From: Candidatus Poseidonia sp.
GTDB taxonomy: Archaea; Thermoplasmatota; Poseidoniia; Poseidoniales; Poseidoniaceae
NCBI GenBank assembly: GCA_016778305.1
Contig: JADHPT010000005.1
Location: forward strand, 42,566-106,565
Length of the DNA: 64,000 nucleotides
Direction of reading: 5' to 3'
Part shown: positions 45,287 through 53,500 of the stretch, piece by piece
Numbering within the stretch: position 1 is the stretch's first letter
Layout: each line of letters begins with the position of its first letter
Translations under genes and position numbers: made by a program
The notes under the pieces: generated by a model
What the model saw: only the letters and a program-made list of their open reading frames with translations
Told to the model about the DNA's origin: nothing
Databases searched by the model: none

Positions 45287-46045
45287 ATGGATTCGAGCGT
45301 CATCGAACTTCCTCTTTCAGGTGGAGTACATCGGGCATTCATGATGCCATTCAAGGATCTTTCATTGGAGAAGGTCCCGCTAGCGAATCCGGATGAAGTG
45401 GCCACCTTCGTTACTGAAAAACGAAGAAGGGAACATCTCAGCGGCCGATATTTGCTGGGTTTAGCGCTCAGTGAATGGGGTTGTGGAGATCTGTCCTATC
45501 TTGAAGTCCAACGTGATGAGTTCCGCGCACCTCGATTGGCCTACATCCAAGGTGTTTGGCAGCGTAGGGCATTGCCTTCAATTTCCATCGGCCACGCTGG
45601 TGGTCATGCCTTCGTAGCCCTTGCTCCCGCAGAGGTAGGTATTGGCATCGACGGTGAGTTGCTCGAACGCGAATTGGCTGTAAATGCCTTTGACCTCATG
45701 GCCAAAGGGGAAGAACTCCACGAACTTCTGTCGCAACCCCAGCATGCAATGCGAATGTGGGTCAAGAAAGAAGCAGTGCAAAAAGCAATGGGTTTGGGAA
45801 TGCATCTCAACCCTCGGGATATTCAACTTTCAATTGAAAGTAATAATCAAATTATTTCAATTGAAAATTTAAAAATCCAATTGGATTATTACGAACACAA
45901 TGGATACAGAATCGCCTTGGCTACAACCCCGCAAGAGGTTCGCCCAATGAGTGCAGAAGACACCCTCTTGGAGGAAACGAGATCGGCAATGGATGCGAAT
46001 CCAGACTGGGGCGTTGGATGCAAAACAAATCGCAAGGGTCTCTAA
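45287..46045 (+). CDS. Sfp-type 4'-phosphopantetheinyl transferase
   Basis: EKRRREHLSGRYLLGLAL, SISIGHAGGHAFVALAPAEVGIGIDGELLERE, MRMWVKKEAVQKAMGLG (WxxKEAxxKAxG); 12 nt after the FAS/PKS stop. Confidence 0.85.
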   Translation: MDSSVIELPLSGGVHRAFMMPFKDLSLEKVPLANPDEVATFVTEKRRREHLSGRYLLGLALSEWGCGDLSYLEVQRDEFRAPRLAYIQGVWQRRALPSISIGHAGGHAFVALAPAEVGIGIDGELLERELAVNAFDLMAKGEELHELLSQPQHAMRMWVKKEAVQKAMGLGMHLNPRDIQLSIESNNQIISIENLKIQLDYYEHNGYRIALATTPQEVRPMSAEDTLLEETRSAMDANPDWGVGCKTNRKGL

Positions 46046-46513
46046 TTACTTCCACAGGCGACTTGACTCCCATGGGAGATCCAATGCTATTCCGATTTCA
46101 GTGAGGATGACGAAATTTAACAATATATAGGCCAATACGCTACCGATGGCAACGACCAGTGAAGTGTTGATCACGCGCTGACGTTGACGACGCACCTCGT
46201 CGAGGGTGCAGATGCCATCTCTTCGGAAATAAAGGACCAAACCTGCGATGACAAAGGCAATTGAGAGGATGCTAAGGGCGGGACGGAACCACCAATACCC
46301 GTTTTCTCCCCAATACAGATTATTTGAGAGGGCCGTAGCAGATGACACGCTAGCAAGGCCAAACATGACCAGCACCACGCTTGGGAAACAGCACATGGAT
46401 GCGAGGAAGGCGGAGCCTCCTACGACCTTCCAAAGCGATTTGACATCGCCTGATGCAACGGGCTCGCTCATGATCTTCAGTAGGTAGGGGAGTTTTTGAA
46501 AGATTGTTCTCAA
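46046..46513 (-). CDS. Small multi-pass membrane protein (weak MerT-like resemblance)
   Basis: GGSAFLASMCCFPSVVLVMFGLASVSSA (Cys-Cys in TM1), further TMs, ...FRRDGICTLDEVRRQRQRV; family call tentative. Confidence 0.5.
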   Translation of the reverse strand: MRTIFQKLPYLLKIMSEPVASGDVKSLWKVVGGSAFLASMCCFPSVVLVMFGLASVSSATALSNNLYWGENGYWWFRPALSILSIAFVIAGLVLYFRRDGICTLDEVRRQRQRVINTSLVVAIGSVLAYILLNFVILTEIGIALDLPWESSRLWK

Positions 46514-48156
46514 CTGCAGTCATTGAAGTCTGAACTCGTGTTCAATCCATCGTGGTAAAGTTTGAGCGGAAGAACGGGCGTTCCGTCCGACCATTTGCCC
46601 ATTTGGGTAAGCATCGTCTCGTCAGTCAAGTACTGATATGCCCAGTCTGCGGTGAAGGTGTCACCGCGACTCTGGGCAACGATGAAGTCAGCTTGCGCAT
46701 CGATCCTCCTGTAGAAACTCCAATCTGAAAGGGTGTCATGGGCGGGGTCGGCCTGCAAATAATGACTTGCTATGAGTCGTGGGAAACCATATTTATCAGA
46801 TTGAACCTCAATCAATTGGTTTCGTTCAGTTGGTAATTGTGGAAACATTTGCTGGAAAAAAGCCCCGGGGCAAACGCCTACTGACATATCATCTCTTGAA
46901 ACGCCGATTTGAACCAGCGTCTGTTCAGGGAGGTTGGTCAGATTTGGTTGAAGGCTGGCTTGGGCAGGACGGCTCGCTGGGGCCTCGAGAGCGACGACCA
47001 AGGAATGGTTTGCCCAGCCCCGGCTGAGGACATCATCCAGAGTGATGAAGGTATATGCCGCCCCGAGGCTGTGGCCGCCCACCCATAGATCGCTGGGATT
47101 GACGTTTATGTCACCCAAATGGGCGTTGACCTCAGCATGCCTTGGTGCTTGCATCGTCATCAAGTTGAGGTGTTCAATAGCCGCCCGAATAGCAACATCA
47201 CGATAGGTATGTTGCAAGAAATCACTTTCCCCTCCAAGGTCCGTGGCTTCGAAGTCTTCATGGCCGTCAGGTCGGAGGTCTGAAGGATACTGGAGAAGCG
47301 CCACAGCCATGCCTTTCGCTGCAAGATGCTTCATCCAATCTTGGTAAGCATCAGCGTCGGGATAACCGAATCCGTGTAGGAGGATGGCGAGAGGAATCGA
47401 TTCAACTCCCTTATCTTCTGCAATGAGGGGCAAGGTCAGATAGACGCTGAAGGTGATGTCATCTTCGAGTTCCCCCTGGACTGCCTTGACCTCTTCAGGC
47501 ATCTCGTATGCTTCGCTGAATTGCACGGTATCAAAGGGTCCTGGAGCAGCCCCGTAGCCGATGACGGGAGCATCGGGTGGTGATGGTGCAAAGCCAATGA
47601 GTGCGGGTACGCCCGGAACGATAAGCCAAGCCGCAAAAAATACGCCGCAGAGATGGAGAATACGAGGCCAAGCAATCCTTTGTTGCCCCATTTCCCTGAT
47701 GGTGGGCATCCCACTAAGAGCCAGCAGAAGCGAAACGAGTATCACCCCAAAGAGGGTGGGAAGGAGCAAGAACGCACCGCGCAGGTAAAAAACATCCATG
47801 AGGAAATGAATGGTGGTCGAACCGAAGGTCAAACCGATGAGGAAATACATGGTGAGACGTATCCTTGGTGAAGCCTCTCGGGCCAATCGCTTGCGTACGA
47901 GGTAGGCTGATGATACGATGAACATCACGAAGAGGAGCACGCCTTCCATTGACGAGCGTAGAGCCATGGTCCATTCAAGAGAGCGAACCGCATGAGGCCA
48001 CACAGCATCTACGATATCTTTGCCCTGAAGCAGTCGCAGAATCATTTCCCCGTAGGATGCGAAGAAACCCAAAGCCAGGGCGAGAACAGCCGTCATTAGG
48101 GGTGGCCGTGAAGCGAGGGTAGTTTCTTCCTCCGCTGCCAAAGACTCCATTATCAT
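46510..48156 (-). CDS. Membrane protein with C-terminal alpha/beta-hydrolase domain
   Basis: N-terminal TM helices; IPLAILLHGFGYPDADAYQDWMKHLAAKGMAVALLQYP; WVGGHSLGAAYTFI (GxSxG). Confidence 0.78.
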   Translation of the reverse strand: MIMESLAAEEETTLASRPPLMTAVLALALGFFASYGEMILRLLQGKDIVDAVWPHAVRSLEWTMALRSSMEGVLLFVMFIVSSAYLVRKRLAREASPRIRLTMYFLIGLTFGSTTIHFLMDVFYLRGAFLLLPTLFGVILVSLLLALSGMPTIREMGQQRIAWPRILHLCGVFFAAWLIVPGVPALIGFAPSPPDAPVIGYGAAPGPFDTVQFSEAYEMPEEVKAVQGELEDDITFSVYLTLPLIAEDKGVESIPLAILLHGFGYPDADAYQDWMKHLAAKGMAVALLQYPSDLRPDGHEDFEATDLGGESDFLQHTYRDVAIRAAIEHLNLMTMQAPRHAEVNAHLGDINVNPSDLWVGGHSLGAAYTFITLDDVLSRGWANHSLVVALEAPASRPAQASLQPNLTNLPEQTLVQIGVSRDDMSVGVCPGAFFQQMFPQLPTERNQLIEVQSDKYGFPRLIASHYLQADPAHDTLSDWSFYRRIDAQADFIVAQSRGDTFTADWAYQYLTDETMLTQMGKWSDGTPVLPLKLYHDGLNTSSDFNDCS

Positions 48157-48195
48157 CTAAAAAGCCCCTCGCCTTCAAGAAGATTCGTTTCGAAT

Positions 48196-49614
48196 TCAGG
48201 CCCCTACATTGCGAATTTCGGGAGTCTGATCCGCAAAGAGGAATTCCAGCATAGCAGCCCACATGACGAATTCAATGCTCGCTTCGAGATTTTCTTGTCC
48301 TCCAACAACCGAAACCATGTTCTCGAGGGTGTCGGTTGGAGAATGGTAAGCCGAATAATCAGCGTCATAGGCCCCTAAGTGGAAGATTGTTTGAGCGCCC
48401 AGATCCCTAAACGTCACGTGGTCTGAGCGTCCAAAAGTGTCCTCGTGGACATCCATAACGAGGTTGTAGTGGTCGTCCCAGTGTTGGTCACAACCAGCAC
48501 CATAACTGTCTTCGATACGAAGGTCCATCGGTGCCTTCAACACGTTACGATGAACGTGGTCGAGGATACTTGTAATGGCAACATCTTGGACTTCGGGGTC
48601 AATGTCTGGTCCCGACCATGCATGGTATGGGAAAGGGTCGCCATTTTCTTTCACGGCAGGCCACGAGATGCCCATCATGTCCATATTGATATAGAATCGA
48701 AGTTCCTTATCCTGCGGAAGACATGCATCACAATCGTTGTTTGCAAAGGCATTGGAGCCTCGCAAACCTTCTTCCTCAGAGGACCATAATGCAAGGAATG
48801 TGTCGCATTCAACCTCGAGGTCAACCAAAACCTGAGCGAGAAGCATGATCGAAACGGTGCCTGCAGTATTGTCGTAGGCGCCTTCCCAGGTGCCGCCACC
48901 GGGCGGTCCAGCAGGTGGAGCGATGTCCATGTGTGCGCCCATACCTTGTACGCAATCATCTGTCCGACCTTCTTTCCAAGCAACGACGTTCAGAGACTCG
49001 GGCTGAGTGGGATTCAAGGTGTCGATGACACGCATGAGATGGGTGTCGTAACCCAATCCCTCAAAATGGCCTTGGAAGTAGGAAGCTGCTCGCTCAAATT
49101 GGGCATTTGGACTGCCCATCCAGCGGAAGTTGTAGGACCCACAGTCTGCCGAAGGCGTGTCACAGGTAATGTAATCCATTTTTTCGAACCATTCCGATCC
49201 GCTCATGGCAGGTGTTCCGTTTCCTACGGTGGGATTCAACACGGTCTTACGACCTTCAGCATCGTAAATCGTCAATTCAACGGCCTCAGTATAAGGCGTG
49301 GTTAACAACTTGAGTTGGACTCGGTCACCGTCTACAGGCACTGAACTATCAATATCGATTGAACCGTTGACGAAGAACAAGACATCATGTGCTGGAGCGG
49401 AGATTCGCAACCCTTCTCCCATAAGGAGGAGTTCGTGGAATTCTCCAGCTCGAACCACGGCATCACTTGCTGAAAGGCCGTCAATTGTCAGCACACTGTC
49501 AGCGTCAACGCCGACATCATCTCCATCCCTACCAAAGCATCCTGCGAGTGGGGTGAGCAACATCAAGAGCACGATGAGAAGCGCCTTGCGAGTCTTCTGC
49601 CCGTGACCTGACAT
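48196..49614 (-). CDS. M28-family zinc metallopeptidase, predicted lipoprotein
   Basis: LLIVLLMLLTPLAGCFG lipobox; GMGAHMDIAPP, GAYDNTAGTVSIML, LALWSSEEEGLRGSNAF, FYINMDMMG. Confidence 0.85.
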   Translation of the reverse strand: MSGHGQKTRKALLIVLLMLLTPLAGCFGRDGDDVGVDADSVLTIDGLSASDAVVRAGEFHELLLMGEGLRISAPAHDVLFFVNGSIDIDSSVPVDGDRVQLKLLTTPYTEAVELTIYDAEGRKTVLNPTVGNGTPAMSGSEWFEKMDYITCDTPSADCGSYNFRWMGSPNAQFERAASYFQGHFEGLGYDTHLMRVIDTLNPTQPESLNVVAWKEGRTDDCVQGMGAHMDIAPPAGPPGGGTWEGAYDNTAGTVSIMLLAQVLVDLEVECDTFLALWSSEEEGLRGSNAFANNDCDACLPQDKELRFYINMDMMGISWPAVKENGDPFPYHAWSGPDIDPEVQDVAITSILDHVHRNVLKAPMDLRIEDSYGAGCDQHWDDHYNLVMDVHEDTFGRSDHVTFRDLGAQTIFHLGAYDADYSAYHSPTDTLENMVSVVGGQENLEASIEFVMWAAMLEFLFADQTPEIRNVGA

Positions 49615-49675
49615 ATCCCTTCTTCTCGCATGCTCTTCTTAGGTCTTAGCCTTCTGCCGAAAGATGGAGATGGAC

Positions 49676-50341
49676 TCAATAGGGTACGTCTTTCCAACCG
49701 ATTTTGTAGCCGATGATGTTGAAGGTACGGTGGAGGACGGGCGTAAAGAGAATGAGTCCAATCATGGGCAAGCGAAGTTCTTCTGCGGCTAATACCGACG
49801 TGCCGAGAAAGAGTTGGCCCCACAAAAACACCATGATCGCAAACGGTAGCGTGTCGAGGAGCGGGGCTTTTGAGGAGATGTCACCCTCCCGCTTGAGCCC
49901 ACGACGTCGCTTGAAGAAGGAGCCCGTACTATCGCCGACCAAACAAGCCAAACCAAGGAAGGTTCCGAGAATAAATGCCGTTCCTAAGGTACCTCCCACA
50001 TCAAACCAGGTTTGCTCTGAACCGATGAGGGGGTTAGCGAACACGGTTGAACCGGTCAAAACGCCATCAATCGTGCCCTCGGGGAGTGTGGTGGCCATGA
50101 TGACGCACAAGAGTCCGGATGTGAGGGAGCCGCCGATGAGACCGTTCCATGTTTTTCCGTCTCCAAGCATTCGGTTGCCGTCCTTCATGACACGTCCACC
50201 GTCGATTGGCCACGGACCGTAACCGGTCTTAGGGAACCATTTCCCCCACATCATGGCAAAGGTATTGGCGAGGAAACCTGGCAAATAGAGCCAGAGCGTA
50301 AGCAGACAAAGGAGAAAGAAATTCACGATAGGGCACCTCAA
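49676..50341 (-). CDS. carS: CDP-archaeol synthase (CarS/DUF46)
   Basis: LWLYLPGFLANTFAMMWGKWFPKTGYGPWPIDGGRVMKDGNRMLGDGKTWNGLIGG, a CarS hallmark. Confidence 0.9.
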   Translation of the reverse strand: MRCPIVNFFLLCLLTLWLYLPGFLANTFAMMWGKWFPKTGYGPWPIDGGRVMKDGNRMLGDGKTWNGLIGGSLTSGLLCVIMATTLPEGTIDGVLTGSTVFANPLIGSEQTWFDVGGTLGTAFILGTFLGLACLVGDSTGSFFKRRRGLKREGDISSKAPLLDTLPFAIMVFLWGQLFLGTSVLAAEELRLPMIGLILFTPVLHRTFNIIGYKIGWKDVPY

Positions 50342-50441
50342 GATGGCTTCTTGGGCAAAATGTCCTCACGGCGAGCCTTTCATACTTCCGTGGCTCACTT
50401 CATGCACAGTGGGGATACTGACGTAACTCAGCGTTGAGAGG

Positions 50442-50513
50442 TGCGGATAGCGGGAGTCGAACCCACGACATAAGGTTGGAAACCTCAGATGATAACCACT
50501 TCACCATATCCGC
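50442..50513 (-). tRNA. tRNA-Gly (anticodon UCC), no encoded CCA
   Basis: GCGGATATGGTGAAGTGGTTATCATCTGAGGTTTCCAACCTTATGTCGTGGGTTCGACTCCCGCTATCCGCA folds as a cloverleaf: 7-bp acceptor GCGGATA/TATCCGC, anticodon loop TTTCCAA, T-loop TTCGACT. Confidence 0.95.
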
Positions 50514-50575
50514 AGTGTGGTGTGCCGACCCAGCAACCTCTACTCTTTGAGTCAATCGGTGGACGGACTTCATGT

Positions 50576-53500
50576 TCACTTTTTGCGCCGAAGGTCGTCA
50601 AAGACCGACGAGTTCACGCTCCGCTTCCGAACGGTCGGCGGGGCATTCTGTTGGCCGATCATAGGAGGTGAGGGGCTCCGGGGGCTGATGCCCCGACTGT
50701 GTCGCATCTCTTCCGCTCTGGCTACGCGCATGGCGTCGCTTCGCACGTTACGGCTGTGACCACGGATCATGAGCGCCCCCATCAGGACAAAGAGCACCAG
50801 CGCACCGAGAGCTGCTTGCACCATTGAATTCTCAGCCAGTGCGGTCAATGCCGATGTTTGCTCGCTGTCGTAAACGGTTACCGGGGCGTTCGAATCCTCA
50901 GTCCGCAATACGACGGTGACGGTGTCCATGGGGATCTCTGCACCTGGCTCATAGGCGGTTAGCAAAATTTGGTGATTACCAACATCACGTGCATTGCCTG
51001 AGAAGGTGACGGTTTGTGAATTTCCACTCTCAGAGGTGAACGTGAGGAAGTGACCCGATGATTCTCCCGTTACGCTGGAGGTCGCCAACCAGTCAATATT
51101 CGCGGCAAAGGCTGAGGCCATGGACGTGGTTAAGGTACAGCTGAAGGTGAAATATCCGCTTGCTGCAAGGTCCAGGTCAATGGTCAACGGTGTGCAGGAA
51201 AGACTTGCTTCCGCTGAGTTCCGAGAAGCATCATCGGGCCAGTGATCCGGCTTGTGTGCTCCTAAAGATTGATTGTCGCCCCAGCCATCACCATCGCTGT
51301 CAACGTGTTGACTTCGTTCATCAGGGAAGGCATCCGTATCGTCTGCCCATCCGTCGGCGTCGGTGTCCAAACATCCTTGCTGGCTTCCTCGAGTCGAGGT
51401 TCCAGCCACTAGCGGGCATGAATCCCCGTCGGTTCCAGTCGCTTCATCTCCGTATCCGTCGCCATCTGTATCGTACCACTGTGAATCATCTGCAGGCCAA
51501 AGATCGTTTGAGTCACTCACCGTATCTCCGTCAGTGTCAACGCAACCGTACAGGTCAAGAATCGACGTGCCTGCCGTGGCGTTGCAGGCATCAGGAGTCA
51601 TTCCGTCGGCATTGTCACCGTATCCGTCACCGTCGGCGTCGGCCCATTGCGTTGCTTCGGCGGGGAAGGCATCGTTGGTATCGGAGGTTCCGTCAGCGTC
51701 GCTGTCCAAGCAGCCAAAGCGATCCATCGTTGAGGAACCGGATTCACTCGGGCACACGTCAGCCTCGTGACCGTTGATGTTGTCACCAAAACCGTCACCG
51801 TCGCTGTCAACGGATTGTGTTGGTTCGTCAGGGAATGCGTCTGCACCATCGCTCGTGTTCCAGCCGCTTAGGTTGCCAACTGGCAGCGTTGGGTCCGAGA
51901 CACCATCGCCATCACTGTCCACACATCCGAGCCGGTCAGAGGTTGAATTTCCGCTGATGAGCGGGCAGACGTCTTCGACGTCATCATAACCATCTCCATC
52001 GCTGTCAGTCGTTCGTGTTGGGTCATTGGGGAAGGCATCTGTTCCGTTGGATACGCCGTCAGCGTCACTGTCAACACAGCCGAAGCGGTCAATGGTTGAC
52101 GTTCCTGCTTCTCCCGGGCAAGCATCGGGTTGTATACCACTCGCATTGTCTCCATAGCCGTCGCCGTCCTGGTCAAGCCATTGAGTGGCAAGATTGGGCA
52201 ATGCGTCGACGACGTCATCCCATCCATCTCCATCCGTATCGGGGCAACCGAGTCGGTAGCCCTGGGTTGAGTTCCCCGCTTGGCTGGTGCATGAATCTGG
52301 CTCTACGCCACCAGGGTTGTCGCCGTAGCCATCGCCGTCAGCATCCATCCATTGGGTAAATTCGTCGGGGTGAGAGTCGTCTTGGTTTGCCCACCCGTCA
52401 GCATCGCTATCGGGGCAGCCATAGGTGCCATTTTGCCACGATTGACCGTGTTCTGAAGGACATGCATCGGGTAAATTTCCAGCTGCATTGTCGCCGTATC
52501 CGTCACCGTCAGTATCGTTCCACTGGGTTGTATCGGTCATGAAGGCATCAGCGCCGTCGTTGACTGTCCATGAGGCGTCGGGATCTGAATAGCCATCTCC
52601 GTCTTGGTCAGGACAGCCCTTTCTATCGTGCATCGAGGTGCCAAAGAAGGCAGGACAGTCATCGTCCAATCCGTCGTCGTAGCCATCTCCGTCACTGTCG
52701 CCCCAGCGAGTAGGGTCGTTGGGGTAGGCGTCAGCACCGTCGTCAATGGTCCACAGTGAATCTGCGTCAGAGTAGCCGTCGCCGTCTGTATCAGGACAGC
52801 CCAAGCGATCTTGAGTGGAAGTGCCTGAGAATGTTGGGCATTGGTCTCCGTTGGTTCCCGCAGGGTTGTCGCCGTATCCGTCTCCGTCCCCGTCAACCCA
52901 TTGGGTGGCATCGCTTGGGAAGGCGTCGGCTCCGTTACCGACCGTCCAAGAACTGTCGTTGTCCGAGGAACCGTCATTGTCGGAATCGGGACAACCGAAA
53001 CGGTCACGAGTCGATGTACCGGATGCTGACGGGCACGCGTCGGCTTGGAAACCACTGGCCTCATCCCCGTAACCGTCAGCATCAGCGTCCGCCCATTGAG
53101 TTGATTCGCTCGGGAAGGCATCATCAACATCGGCGTAACCATCACCATCGCTGTCTGCACAACCGAGTCGACCGAGTTGTGTGGATGTGCCCGCCGTTGA
53201 GGGGCAAGCATCGGGGTTGTTTCCAGTCGCATTATCACCGTATCCGTCGCCGTCTCCGTCAGCCCACTGCGTGGCATCAGAGACGAATGCATCCGCATTA
53301 TTTGCAGCGACCGTCCATCCAGAATCAGGATCCGAGTAACCATCACCGTCCGTATCGGTACAACCGTAGCGGTCTTGATTAGACAAACCGCTGCTCGAGG
53401 GACAAGCATCTCCTGTTGTTGCAGGGGGTGGGTTGTCGCCGTATCCGTCACCATCGCTGTCAATCCACTGTGTGGCATCATTGGGGTAAGCGTCAGCGCC

